The notes under the pieces are model-generated. The model was given only the letters and a program-made list of their open reading frames with translations. It searched no databases and was not told where the DNA came from. A DNA stretch of 64,000 bases, taken from assembly GCA_950295325.1 (NCBI GenBank), contig OX485809.1:4402001-4466000 (forward strand), in the 5' to 3' direction. Position numbers and translations under genes: made by a program. The DNA comes from Polytrichum commune. Taxonomy: Eukaryota; Streptophyta; Polytrichopsida; Polytrichales; Polytrichaceae. This document shows positions 48,180-60,980 of the stretch, one piece after another (position 1 is the first letter of the stretch; each line of letters starts with the position of its first letter).

Positions 48180-48483
48180 CAGAGCCCTACATTGGGTGCC
48201 CATACCCATGCCCATGCCCATGGGTTTTGGGTGGGCATGGGTGCAATATTATTATTCATGGGTGGGCATGGGTGGGGCACAATTACACAATCATACAAGA
48301 CACATTACACAATTACACAATACACATTACACAATTTTTGAATACATGGGTGCAATTTGAATAGCATGGGTGGGCATGGGTGCGCACATGTCATGCTATG
48401 TGTGGGCATGGGTGGGCATAGGTCACTGCTGATGGGCATGGTCTGGGTATGGGTGCAATTAAAAAGGAAAATGTTGGGCTCTA
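48180..48483. mobile_element. hAT-type MITE with 8-bp target duplication
   Basis: 304 bp flanked by CTTCACAC at 48172-48179 and 48484-48491. Ends are CAGAGCCC and, inverted, TAGAGCCC, the hAT pattern (C/T-A-G-x-G ends, 8-bp duplication). Similarity of the ends continues inward (ACATT, then GGGTGCCCATACCCA-like). The interior is built of GGGCATGGGTG words on both flanks of an ACACAATTACACAATA-rich centre. No coding capacity. Confidence 0.85.
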
Positions 48484-48491
48484 CTTCACAC

Positions 48492-51400
48492 CTTGGCATA
48501 CATCCATACTGTACTTCACACAATCACAATCCACAAATCCACTCCTCTCCATAAAGTGAAACGATGGTTTTCAAAAGGTTACAAGACAAGTGGTCTCAAC
48601 CATACATTACTCCAAGGTGTTGTTACACAATTAAAGGGTTTCACACCCGATTCCTAGGTTGAGACAATGGAACTAGCAAATTGACAACCACAAAAAAAAA
48701 AAAAAATCACTCTTTTCTCGAGAGGGCCTAGATAACTTATGTGAAGGAGATTGATGAGTCCTCAATGATTCCTTTGATTATCGCCTACATGAAGTATATA
48801 GGGGAGAGGATCACGAGACTCGGCTAGCATGAGGTGTGTCTATCCATAGCCAAACTCGGAAGGATTGTCCTAATTTCTCACAAGTTTGTTGCAGATTCGT
48901 TGAACCCCTTTTTGATCCTTGCCAAGAGTCAGTGTAATTACTAAAACCCATTTCAATTTAGTAGTCACTAATCTCAATGTTTCGTCAATCTATCGAGAAC
49001 TCAAACTAAGATTTGAACTCAAAGTTCATAAAAATTTTAAAATTTAAATAATGTAACCAAAAAGTTAGATTCCAAAGACTGTCGCCTGAAGTTGGAGGCA
49101 CGCTATTAACAAAGAGTCGAAGTTTGGTTATAGTGTGAATAAGCACATTGAGCACAACAAGAGCAGTCTAACTCTAGCTAAATGAGTGGAATTGTTAGAA
49201 AATAAATAGGTTGAGTAGAGTGCAGCAATTTGTTGAGGTTGACATAGAACTTGCTACAACCTAGAATAAGAGATAGACATATTATAACATTGTGAATAAT
49301 TGACTATTGCCCCAAATTTGATAAATACATATGGCAATACAACAATCGTAATTAGTGGCATAAGTTGTGTATTGAGTGGTATATAGAAAATGAAAACATT
49401 GCATGCGCATTGATAGATGAAGCCATTTGAGCAAGGATAGATATTCAATGATGTGAGAGAGATTGTAATAAGGCCAATATACAAGTTGGAAAAATAGATG
49501 CATATAGAGATTGAGATGTCATGTTTGGTGAGGGTTTGACATAGATTGGAGAGAAGAGATAAGTGCAGATATAGAGAGAACATTGAAACAATCAAAGTCT
49601 GAGATATTACGATATCAATGCCAAAACGTTTGGCGATGCACATATATGCAATAGAAGTGAACCCAAAGCCCAAGGGTGGACTCTTCATACCACATATGAA
49701 TTAATTTGAGTGTAAGAAGGGTTGTTATTTGAGGCATTAGCATACAAAGTGTACAGAAGGGAGAGGTATTATTTTTCTCTAGTAGTACATTTAAAAAGGC
49801 TATAATGAATGGTGAAGTAAAGGTAGGTTTACAAAAGTGAGCCTTAAGCTTCATAGAAAATTTTGACAATAGATGTGCTAATTCCATCCATTATTGTCAT
49901 AAGATAATACTTCTCAATGACTCCCTTGTCCATTCTTGTTGGGGTTTGCATTTGGGTTCTAAGTTTTTACAACTTTAAGACTCATGGGCTCCTTGAATTT
50001 TGTTCTCTAGATTGTGGCTAAGTTATTATGCTCTTGTCTTTGTTTGCTTAATGCAATTGTTGAGTTACATGCCATGGATGAAAAAGATCTTCAATGATTT
50101 TCTAATTGGAAAGGGAAAGGTAATTTTATTTGTACTAAATGCTAATTATATTCGATTTTTATGTATTTTTATATAGTGGAGGCATTTATTACATTACATT
50201 GAGAAAATTCATATAAATACATGAGTCCATTTTTTAGCACGCCATTAGTACGTATACACTTGTTCCTCTATAAGCTTTTCATATATAGGGAATTTAATTT
50301 CATGGTTCAAACCCATGCACATCACTAAGGTTTCCAATGAAGAGTCCACCCTGTAGGGACCCAGAGGCAAAGAACTCTCAAATTACGATTAGTTCATTAT
50401 AGTAAGTATACAACGCCATTGCCAAGGAACAATGTCGCATAGAAAATAATGAAGTGGCCACCACCAAGAAGTTGCCAAGAGTATGTGAAGGGTGAGGTAA
50501 GAGAAGAAATGAAGTAAGAATCATGATTGAAGTTAAGAGTGGTTGTTAGGAGAGGGGGCGAAGACTAAATCATGATGGGTTGTCAATCATGTTGATAGGA
50601 CAAAAGTGCAAGTGGAAAAATTCCAGGAGGCTAGGGTTGTTGGTAGTCTTAGTCCTGATAGACTATAGTCCTAAAGCCGAAAGACAAACTAATAGATATG
50701 TTATTTTATAATATTTTATGACCTTAATTGTGATGTGCCTAAGGCTAGTCTTAGTTTATGCTAACAAGGCCTATAGCCTAGCAAATGTATGACTATCTGT
50801 GGCGTTTGCAGGGATTAGAGCCTAAGGTGCTTTGTGTGCATGATTGATTCACAAATGAGATAAGTTTTCATAAAGAACACAAATGGAATTAGAAGAGGGT
50901 TTAACCTTTTAGCAATGCAATTTGATTTATGATTGATGGCATGAAACAAACATCTTAATAAGGAAGACACTAACCCCAATAAGATTAAATCCTTATGAAT
51001 GACCATGGTTGCATGTGACAAAGACTATTGCCCAAGCTACAGAGCTTCACAAATAGCCTTGGAAGAATGACATTAGAAAGTTAGGACACTCCATACAAGA
51101 TAAAGTCACTCACGATTGAAATAAACACAAATGAAGCTTAAGAGGGGAAACAATGAGAAAAAAAAACCGTTTCAAATAGGAATGAAACAAGAAAAAAAAC
51201 CTTCAATTGTTATAGAATCTCTTAAACCAGTGCGACCTTTATCTTTATAGACACAAGACCAATCTTCCTTGAGATAAGGTACCATGAGTTTGGTCATTTT
51301 AATTCAAGTGGTTTGTTTAGAATTCTCCCTACTATATCAAAAGCATGCCTACCTTGAGCACTAAACACTAAAGTCTTACACAACCTTGGCACGTGTCTTG

Positions 51401-51712
51401 CTCAAATCGAATTTGAGAACAATGGAGTTTTGGCAAACTTCCTCCGAGAGTGTGTTGGGCTCAAAGATCAATTAGTCCCCCAAAAATGCCGCATTCTAAC
51501 ACAACCAAGGAGGAGATAGCTATTGGTTATTGGAATATGGTCACCAAGTGGTCCAATCAGTGTGGTTCTTCAAAGTGGCTCAAACTTAACTGTTTTTGGC
51601 TTAGATTTGGGTGTTTTTTTTACTCTTGTTTTTATATAGTTAAATTTCACAAGCTTAAGTACCGGAGTCGTCTTCATCTTCCGCGTCTTGAGAAACCTCT
51701 CAAAAACAAGTA
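48492..51712. other. Intergenic, no recognisable gene
   Basis: The longest open stretch (49254-49688, minus strand) would encode a hydrophobic peptide of no known family. Two overlapping frames are open there, so chance is likely. Confidence 0.4.
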
Positions 51713-52003
51713 CACTAAATACGAGCGCATACACTAAATATCAATAGCCTTATGAAAGTAAGTAACATTAAATGTAAAGTCAAACACTAAATATCAACTG
51801 TGGTAATATGTGGAAGTTACATGTTTGAATTTAATGTCAGTAAGAATATGAAAGAAATGATTTAATAAGGGAGATGGCAGTAGGGAAGGTAACGACACAT
51901 TTATGTCTAACACTAATTATCAAGGAATTGAAAATTAGTGTTGAGCAAGGTAAGGTGGTAAACAACACTAAATATAATGAAACACTAAATATCCTATTTA
52001 GTG
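51713..52003. mobile_element. Possible CACTA-like non-autonomous element
   Basis: Starts CACTAAAT and ends ATTTAGTG, with repeated internal ACACTAAATAT motifs. TA flanks both ends, but a clear 3-bp duplication is not visible (GTA against TAC). Related text occurs near 45640-45715, 41800-42075 and 62030-62293. Confidence 0.35.
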
Positions 52004-52210
52004 TACTGTGTTTTTGGAACGAGTACCCGAAAATGTCACAGTCGTTTTTCGTAGAAAAGGAATAAGGCCATTGGCCGAGAGAAGACAGGAGGGGGGGACA
52101 GGTGTCGCACGCACGTGCATTCCCAGTTTGGAAGGTGGAAAGGGCTGGTGTCCACAGGAGAAGCAAGGGAGGCCTGCCCCCCCTCCTTGCGGACGTGGCA
52201 GTCTGTGATA

Positions 52211-52712
52211 GGGCCACGTCACACACGAGCCAAGAGCCGTGACCGTGAAATTGTGGGGGCCCAAACAAAAAGTATCCAAAGGCCGTCCCAACACACCTCC
52301 AAACTCATGTAGTGTGGTCACGGACCGTCAAGTGTAGTGTGAAGTCATATGTGACTGGGCCCTCAACCGAATGTTATTTCAATGAATTTCTATTCACGCG
52401 GGTCCTCACACATGACAAAATAAAATAAACCAACGGTTGTGAGCGTTCGGAGTGCCATGGTCTCCCAGGTCTTGTGTTAGGCCCACCTCCAAGACGTGGT
52501 TCTTGAAAATTGTCCAAGTGACCATGAAACATGATCCATTCGATGCCATGTAGGAATCCATGTAGGCTTGACATCCATCTTGCATTCACGTACTCCGTTG
52601 GTCCCTCAAGCACAGTGTGAAGCGAACTTGGACCGGGCTCCGCCTTTTCCACCAATGAGAGTGCTTGAAGTGTAATGGTCACGGGCTCTCAGTCTCGTGT
52701 GTGAAGTGGCCC
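52211..52712 (-). mobile_element. Harbinger-type MITE-1, copy 2 (inverted)
   Basis: 502 bp, opposite in orientation to copy 1. Ends GGGCCACGTCACACACGAG and CTCGTGTGTGAAGTGGCCC. Flanking triplets are ATA and TTT, so the target duplication has decayed or the element inserted atypically. About 200 bp of GC-rich non-coding sequence (52010-52210) lies just left. Confidence 0.85.
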
Positions 52713-52829
52713 TTTTTTTCAGGGTCTCTAGATGTCTCCCATTGCCAGGAGATTTTATTATCCCTGGCATTATTTTAATTTATTGCTTGTGAGGTCTGAA
52801 GTCATTACCGGATACTTGTGCTCATTAAG

Positions 52830-53012
52830 GTGAACCAAGTCTAACCGTTTGAATGTTGTGATCTTTTGGTTTTTCTTTAATCATTTATGGTGTACTCCAT
52901 AAATTTGTCTACATTGAAAATTGAAGTATGGAACATCAACCGGTTATTGCTCAAATTCAACCGGTTCATGTGTAACTAGCAGTTGGTTGTCCCTGTTCAT
53001 TTTTTCATTCCA
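52830..53012 (+). repeat. Dispersed repeat family G, copy 3
   Basis: Carries CATCAACCGGTTATTGCTCA and TTCAACCGGTTCATGTGTAA; partner of 25340-25580. Confidence 0.55.
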
Positions 53013-53037
53013 ACTGTGAACACACACTGCACTCTTA

Positions 53038-53951
53038 GGGCCGGTTTACACTACGGTGGGGAAGTCCACCGGTCATGAAAAAGAGGGCGTTTCTCAATTG
53101 TGATTGGTCGAAAATGCAACTCTTGACCGGTGGGTGTTTACACTAGGTGAAGAAAACAATGGTGGTGAACTTTTCTCATCGATGATAAAATGACATGGCT
53201 GCCTACATGGCGGCACTTTTTGGAGTTGGGCTTCTCCGGCCTCTTGAGGCCGGACAAGAAACTCCTCCTCTGGAAAAGCCCAACTCAATAAAAAATTAAT
53301 TTTCAAAAACAGATATGGACCGTAGATTTCAGATCTGGTTTTTTCAAAACCTAAGGTGTTGGCAATTCTCTCTCTCTCTCTCTCTCTCTCTTAGTAGCTC
53401 CTTAGCGATTTTTTTTTGTGCAAATTTTTTTGTGAAGATCAAAGATAAGAAGAGAGAAATTGATGAGGATGATTAAGAGGAGAGCATGTCTTAAATAATA
53501 CGAAAGAGTAGTGCTTTGTCCAATGTGTATGGGTTTTCCCCTCTTCATTCTTAAACACCCAAGGAGACATTTATTTCCTACATGGGCCAAACTTGACAAT
53601 TGGCAATTTGGCAATTTTCATTATCTTTTGAATAAAAATTGAACATTATATTACACAATTCTTATGAACACCATTCTTGTTGAAATCTTTTGATACAATG
53701 TGAATGTAGAGAATTATGGTTTTTTATCACAAAAAATCTTCACCATTAGGTGAACCTCTCTTCACCGGTGGACTTCTCCGCTAAACTTCTCCTCTAGGTG
53801 TTTAGACTTCAACTGGTCAAGACTCCTTAAGAAATATTTTATTGCCTTTAATTCTTCTCTGACACATCCACCATTTGCCTCATATAACCATATCTTGGCC
53901 AAGCATTCTTGACCGACCGGAGGCCTTCTCCACCGTAGTGTAAACCGGCCC
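53038..53951. mobile_element. Harbinger-type MITE-2
   Basis: 914 bp flanked by TTA (53035-53037 and 53952-53954). Ends GGGCCGGTTTACACTACGG and the exact inverse, with similarity running about 40 bp inward (GTGG.GAAG, then CCGGTC). The end motif TTTACACTA is repeated at 53138 and TTGTGATTGGTC lies at 53098-53109. It contains a CT microsatellite (53367-53391). Open stretches inside are not recognised proteins. Confidence 0.9.
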
Positions 53952-53954
53952 TTA

Positions 53955-56900
53955 ATTTGCTACAAAGAACGTGATGCACGATTCTTCACTTACACCTTCC
54001 TAAGAAGGTATGCTTCTCTGGAGTGTAACTTATTAGCATGTGGACATCATGCATTTTAGGGTTTAAGAAAGAGAGGTGACACAACGATTGCAGATGCATG
54101 ACACATTGTTCGCAAATTCAAGAAACATGTTCACTGCAACTGTGAACGACATTGTACTTCCATTTTTCTACGAAGGGTGCAGTATGAGGTGTAAGATACC
54201 TCACTGCATTGTTTTGTCTAATTAGTGTGGGTTACCATTCAGAGCTATGCGTTGCTAAAACTTTACCGGCATTATCAATTTTACCAACTAAGTTATATCA
54301 TAGTGTTCGGTATGCATGCTAACTACTTATGTAATTTGGGTAAAAAATGATACTCCCAATAATATATTATACCAATGCGTAACTCCAAATGGTAACCCAT
54401 ACACTAATTAGGCAAAAAGTGTCCCGTCCTATTGATACATGCGTCTATTGAGTGTCACAAGCCTAAAACTTGTGTTCGGCGTTTGGTCATGCTTGTGTTG
54501 TTTGCTTTGTTTCTTAGGATGAGGTGGAAGAGGCTTTCAAAGCATTTTTTTTGTTTGCTTTTCCTTTAGTAAGTAAAGTGCGTGGTTATGTAGAAGATGA
54601 CATATAATTTTATGTGCTTTCCTTTTCATGGTTTTGGGTGGAAACAACATTACATTAATGCATCTCCCAAATATATGCATTGTTATTGATTAGATTAGCA
54701 ATCACTTGGTCGGCAACCCCCAAAAAGAAATCACGCAAAAAACCATGTCAAGAACATAAAATATATATACTTCTACATAAGTAGTGCATTTTTTTGAGCG
54801 TTGGCCAAAAATGTCACTACGGATATACTTGTCGAAGCAATCCTAGGATTGGTCGAGAAGGGGGTAGGAAAGCTTCATTTGTATGGTAATCTTAGGTTTT
54901 GTTAAGTGGCAAGGGTTGGAAAACAATGTTTTGGGAAGGCGACGACAATAGCCGCTAGGACTCTGCTAGTATGTGGAACTTGACAGTCACTGCATGTGGG
55001 GTCTTTGACAAGGTTCATATTGAGATAGACAACGTTGCCCAAGTCAATAAGTACACAATTCATGTTGTTCATAACATTGCATAAGACCCCTCTCCATGTT
55101 TGTGCCCCCTAGGCCCATGCCTAATATTCCACCATATATGTAGTAGGGTGTGAATCCTAAGTAAAACTCAAATTGAATCTAGAACAAGTTAATGGCTCTA
55201 CATGTCAGCCTTTGCCCCCCCCCCCCCCCCCCCATGAATTGGCTACAACAAGTACACACCATGCTTAGGGCTCCAACCTCCCTCCACGTTCAAGCTCCTT
55301 GCCATGGCCCAACCCCAACCAACCCTGTTGTTAGCTGACGATTCCATTGCCTGGCCCCACCAATATTTACAATCCAACTAAAAGAAGGGAGACGTGGAAA
55401 CTAATTTTGGGCGGCCAACGGCACATCATGGTTCCGTCAATGAGGAGCTCGCCTCCTACCCTCCACACTAATCTAGGGCAATCCTTCAATCCATTATGGA
55501 TTGAAAGCTAATGATGTTCTATGACAACTCCAAAATTCAAGGTGTTCATCACATCTAATATATTTAATCTTGCAACCTCCTTTTGTGAGTACAACTCTTT
55601 CAATCAAATTACGATGCCCTTGCAACTTCTGTTCACACATGTCAATTGTGGATACATGGAAAGTCAAGACTTGTCACTTGGGGCCAACTACGGTTGCTCA
55701 TAATATTGCAAAATTAACACAACTTCACAATGATAATTAGTTGTGATGGTGCACAGATGCAAGTACAATGCCTTATACTTGGGAAATTATGGCTAACATG
55801 GGACATATAATCCCTTATTGGTATACAATTAATGCAATATTGGCAAACCCAATTCAATTACTTCCATTATGTTTTTGGTGTCATGTGATGCAATGGTCTA
55901 GAAGGCGGCCAAGACGTGCATGTCAAACACCCCCAACTCAATCCAAATGTTTCAACCAACACACCCTTCTTCCTTTTGCCTTCTTTTCTCTTCTATATCA
56001 CCTTCTTCACATGCATGCAAGTGAGTTTTGTTCCATTTTTTTTTTTGCTAAACTGTCCTACTCAAATTTTCCTCTTTTTTCACTTCCAGTGCACAATTTA
56101 GAATTTATGACTGCAACGCACATTTTCCCCATATATGTTACGTGTTTTTTTTTCACTTTCCCAAAAATACACCATATTTATAATTTACATGTCTTCTATG
56201 AATGTATGTCCATTGTCTTCATGTCATTAGGATACGAGTATATCAACATCAACATACCTTAAACTAACATTTTGCATCCATATATGTCATTTTTGTGTTT
56301 TTTTTCCCTGCCATAGTTTTTGCCCCCACACCTCACTCCTTTGTTTAGCCACCCTCTTCACACTTGGTTTGCACTTCCCCCATGTATGGCAAAATCCATC
56401 CCCCTAAGTACAATATTAAGCTACAATTTTATACCCGGATTTGTTTGGTGGATACAATTAATTTGCTTAGTTCAATTGTCAACTACATGACTTATGAAAG
56501 GATCTTATTATGACGTGTTTCATTATTTCATGCCATCTTCTGCTATGATAGTTTGGTATGAAACCAAATCATCGTTCCAAGTACAATTTATATGAGAGGC
56601 TACCATTTTATAGGGTTTTGACCTTGTTATCCAACTACAACCATGGAAATTACAACTACACTAGTTTAATCCATAATGTTATGATCCATATGTACGGAGA
56701 TTTACGATTTCTTTCAACTGACCATTTTTCTCTTTCTAAATGGTGTATGTACCCCCTCCCCCCCCCCCTCAACCACCACCAATCTTCATGTGTATATATA
56801 ACTGGTTTTAGAGACGAAGTTACTTTCCCTCAATGTGTCTTGGGGGGTGCACTGCAATATCCCATACGGAACCGCGTGAGTGAACAAAAGGGGTATTAAT

Positions 56901-57116
56901 TATGGGGTAGGCTTATAAAATATACATGAGCTTAGGGTATTACTTTGGTCAATTTTGTAAGTATACATAGCCCAAAATGATCATACCACTAATCATTCTG
57001 ATTTAGCCTTAAATGATGCAATTGGTCTAAGTTCAAATTGTCCATCAGAGAATGTTGACACCCATGAAGAACCAGATACTAATACACCCATTGTATAATT
57101 TGAATGAAGACATTTC
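53955..57116. other. Intergenic, no recognisable gene
   Basis: Includes a C19 run (55215-55233) and a C11 run (56758-56768). Open stretches at 55768-56262 and 56558-56899 look like chance, with no domain or codon-bias support. Confidence 0.4.
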
Positions 57117-57338
57117 TTGTATAGTATGGTTGATGAGCATGAAGAAATTCCTTTGGAAAAATATGTGGTGCCATTTGTTGTTGTTGATGGTTCGAAGATC
57201 TTTAAAAATGCCTTGGTTAATCAATTAAATAACAACCCCACATTGTCCAAGGATAGGTTGACTAGAATTAAGGTTGGTAGGCTATATACCAAACATGAGA
57301 AGAATATATCAAGAGTTGGTGATAAAGATTTCATCTGA
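57117..57338 (+). pseudogene. Unrecognised protein fragment
   Basis: Reads DEHEEIPLEKYVVPFVVVDG, SKIFKNALVNQLNNNPTLS and KDRLTRIKVGRLY as a coherent hydrophilic protein, ending in TGA at 57336-57338. Just upstream, in the same style, is NCPSENVDTHEEPDTNTPIV before a stop. It resembles plant proteins of unknown function with an NQLNxNPxLSKDRLTR-type segment, but I cannot name the family. Probably a remnant of a gene or transposon ORF. Confidence 0.35.
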
Positions 57339-58790
57339 AATTGGGATGTGATTGTGATGTGGCTTTTGTCGCTAAGGCAATGATTGAAAAAAAGTAAAAA
57401 AGGATGCCAAAAACAAATCAAAAGCATTGACTACTCAAACTTGGTATTTAGGAAGGGTTTATAAAATCTGTAGAAAATTTGCAAGTGGGTGGGTTGAGTA
57501 TAGAGAACCAAATAATTAGTTAGATCAACTATCTCTTATGGAGATTGGATTGTGTTGGTACCAAAAAGATCATGGATCACCATGGACTTATGACTTGACA
57601 AATCATATCATGATAGACTTAGAAATTGTTATAGCACTAGTTGCAATAACTTTTGTAGTAGGAAAAAAAACTTGTACGAGTTACATCTTACATATGAAAA
57701 AATGTTAAATGATTTTATCAATGATAAATAAGTGTTTTTAAAGTGAAAAAATTCAAGCATATTTTTAGACCATCTTTTTCATTGTATATGTATGTTAGGC
57801 TTTTGTTTTTTAATTTACTTTGAGCATGCATACATATGTTATGTTTCTTTTTTGTTACATGTATGTATGTATATCAATTTTTTAAATGAAAGAATAACTG
57901 TATGTAGGGGTGTTCATTTGAAGGTGACGCATGCACGCTATATCTGATGTTTAACACTGAATGCACTTCCCGGGCAATGTGTATGTTCATTGTAAGGCTT
58001 TAGGGTTATCTTGTCCGATCATGATGATGCACAATCTCTTGTGCCTGAGCCATCACTACCCCCCTAGACTGGGCTCTTACTTTTACTACAAGGACATGTC
58101 GTCCTAAACATCCTTCATTTACTTCAAGTCTTCTGGATCCATCTCCCTTTATGTCGGTTGACCCTCTTTCTACTCCTTCATCTACTAACATGGGTGAATT
58201 ACCATACTACACAAAAAGTAGTATCTCCTCCCACACATCGTTTAACTTAGCTCCCTCTCTTGCCTCTACACCTTTTTCTAGCCCCTTTGTGGGTGCACTT
58301 CCATGAGTGCCTCCTAACCCATATATTCATCCGCCTCTTGACACCTTTCATGCAACACCTCTTCGAGATGTGCACAACGTACGCCCTTTCCAAGGTCTGG
58401 GGATGCACCGCATACATGTCCAGACAGTCCCCCCCCCCCCCCCCTCCTTCTTTCACGAACCTCAAGATTCTTTGTTTGAGACCCCTCCATGATCACAACC
58501 TTTCCTTGCATTTCAAGAATCTTTGGATGACTTTCCTTCCCAACTATCTAAGTTATGCCTCCTAGTTCCATCCAAGACGATGATGAATTATCGTGTTCTT
58601 TGGAAGGGGTGTTGTACTTCTTTAAACTCTACACATCCGATAAAGATGTCCGTACAACATTTAGTGGCTCAAAACTTTCTACGGGTGGTACATCGTTGCA
58701 AAAAACAGAGGGAGTGATGGCTAGGGGTTTGCTACTTGGCCTTAGCCGTCATTGGCACGCTACTACACCAAGGGTCTAGTGACTCAAAGA
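57339..58790 (+). other. Intergenic with coding-like fragments
   Basis: 58000-58500 contains Ser/Pro-rich stretches in shifting frames (for example FNLAPSLASTPFSSPFVGAL, then ATPLRDVHNVRPFQGLG), and 58555-58779 reads MPPSSIQDDDELSCSLEGV before the trail is lost. These may be debris of the same locus as 57117-57338. A C16 run (58429-58444) interrupts them. Confidence 0.3.
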
Positions 58791-58820
58791 CCCCACCCCA
58801 CCCCACCCCACCCCACCCCA
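58791..58820 (+). repeat. (CCCCA)6 microsatellite
   Basis: Six perfect CCCCA units. Confidence 0.95.
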
Positions 58821-58925
58821 ACTCATTGTTTCATCTGGAAAGTCTAGTCTGCGATTACCGCCAATGCTCGCCCAACACACCATGAATCACATCCCGACAT
58901 AATCGCTCATAAAATAAAGTAGATG

Positions 58926-59320
58926 AGACCACGGGTTTAGTCCCAACCCTTGAGTTTATGAGGATTATCACAAAGTCATCCAAGTTTTCTTAATGCTTAA
59001 ATTATCATACACAAAGTTTGGTGTCAGGCTATTACAAATTGGCATTCTAGCTTGCCCTACTAGGATGGGTGGACCAAGCTGGCCTTGCATAGGCCAATCC
59101 AAGCTTTAGGACTGAAGGTCCCATGCGCATACCCTATTCTAAATCCTAGAATTTTCTCAAAGTTTGAGAGATAAAGAGAAGAAGTCTCAAAAGTGCCACC
59201 CAACATTCAAAATAGATCCGACACACGATAAGCTAATGAGCTCTTCATAGAAAGCTTGTTACGCAAAGAAGGATCCAACCCACGCTTTTGTCACTCTTTG
59301 AGGGACTTTACAAATAACTC
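58926..59320 (-). repeat. Dispersed repeat family B, copy 3 (inverted)
   Basis: Reverse-oriented copy of 9508-9900 and 36525-36932: GGGTTTAGTCCCAACCCTTG and TACTAGGATGGGTGGA are the complements of the shared words. Confidence 0.6.
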
Positions 59321-60219
59321 TAATGTCTCCGATTCTTGACTCAGTTCCGGGTAGGCTCCCAGCCGGTCTTGGAAATAATGAAAATCTTGGAATATGTGCT
59401 TCAACATAAACTTTTGCAGGTGAAAAATAATGCAAGGAGGAAAGTGACCTAAAAAATGTACGTTGGAGGATCACTAGGTTGCATAATTATCTTTTTCCAT
59501 TGTTTATTTTAAAAGCCATCTAGCGATCGATGCACAACTACATTTGTCGAGAGGATCATCATCATCATCAATTATGATATTATGATATTCTCTCAAACTT
59601 TGGTTTTATAGTTTACTTGTCACCTTGAGTGATGAGATGCCAAATGCTCAACGCGAAGGAATGAAAAGGTGTGTTTATGTGGGCCGCAAGGGCATTGAGT
59701 GGTCGTTGGAGTTTGTGTGATAAGATGGTCTCACCTATCTCCAACAATTTGGTGAATTTGGGTACCTCAAGTGACCCGATGTCATGTGTTAATTATGTTG
59801 TTGGATTAACCTTTGAAAGTGGATTCGGAAGCATGCCCATTTCCAAATACATGAATCATATGAATTTTGTACATATGTTTTTTAAAGGTGGAATATTCCG
59901 AAACCCATCGTGATGGTATGTTTTGTGTTGCTCATCTTGGTCACTCCCCACCTTTGCATGAGGTAAAATAGTTTCTTAAACAACCTTGCACTTTCAAGAG
60001 GGGCATTGGATTGGTGAATACATGTCAACTAACTCCATCACAACCAAATTCCACATCCAACTTGAACGCAACTCTTTGTGTGCCAATTATATCATTTTCA
60101 TGATCTCGTTTCTAGTTGTGTACTCAAGCTTAGAGATTGCTTTCTAAAACTAGAATGAGTGTTTTTTGGGGAGTTGGAACTAACAAGATTTGGCGGAAAA
60201 GTGGTGCCACGCTAACGCC
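59321..60219. other. Intergenic, no recognisable feature
   Basis: Nothing supported beyond a CATCATCATCAT run near 59558-59570. Confidence 0.4.
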
Positions 60220-60605
60220 ACTTTCATAGTTCGTACTTTGGACTCATACCCTAATGTAGACTAAGGTAGATGTGCCTGATTCAGTGTCTCGTCTTAAATG
60301 GACACGTACAACTGAGTGTTGAATGGTTGCATGTGGGTCTAAAACCGGACACCAAAAAGACTTGTTTGCAATGAGATCGGACTACACGCTAAAAAATCTA
60401 TTAATAATTATGTACACAGAGGGACCCGTATGATCATTTGATGGAGAATCTTCACTTTGACAACAAACATGAAGTTCATATGAGCTCTGAGAAGTATGAA
60501 AAAAACGACTACATACATGATTTGAATTTGGTAATCATGTCGCACTTGTTGCGTATTTCATATTCTACAAGAAGTGGGTGCAGGGACAAAAGTGTATGTT
60601 TAAGA
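60220..60605 (+). repeat. Dispersed repeat family F, copy 2
   Basis: Direct partner of 31560-31945, similar along the whole length. Confidence 0.6.
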
Positions 60606-60980
60606 TCCTCATAGATTACTTGGGCCCAATCACATTCCAAACACACTACTACCTATTTAAATTGGGACCAATAGGGATGCTTTGTTTAGAAGTTTATTTG
60701 GTCTTGGACCCTAATGCAAACCCACCCTTATATAGTAAGCTCTAGCGTACCTTGTAGATTTAAAAATAAAAGATAATCACAATAAGTATTTATTCCCGTT
60801 CCATATCATGTGTTGAGTATGTTCATTGTTGACTCAGCCAAGCACGTGCACTTGACTTCCTAATGAAAAGTCAAAGCAAGTGTTGGAAGTTGGCACTTCA
60901 ACACATAGTTAGGGTCAAAGCCCCCAAACACATCCAAAGAGTTGCTTCCACACTCCGCATTTAGCAAAGTTGTCCACTAA
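60606..60980. other. Intergenic spacer
   Basis: Nothing recognised; ends at the TAA target duplication of MITE-3 (60978-60980). Confidence 0.4.

Noticed and set aside
48357..48554. Gly/Met/His-rich open frame
   Set aside because: It is the translation of GGGCATGGGTG iterations within the hAT MITE.
49254..49688. 144-codon hydrophobic open frame
   Set aside because: No family recognised, AT-rich sequence biased to Ile/Leu/Tyr/Ser, and a second overlapping frame is also open; likely chance.
52008..52312. GC-rich open frames at the left end of MITE-1 copy 2
   Set aside because: They cross the element boundary at 52211 and include its terminal repeat, so they are not genes.
55768..56262. 164-codon open frame
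   Set aside because: Phe/His/Tyr-rich translation of C/T-rich DNA with no domain or splice support.
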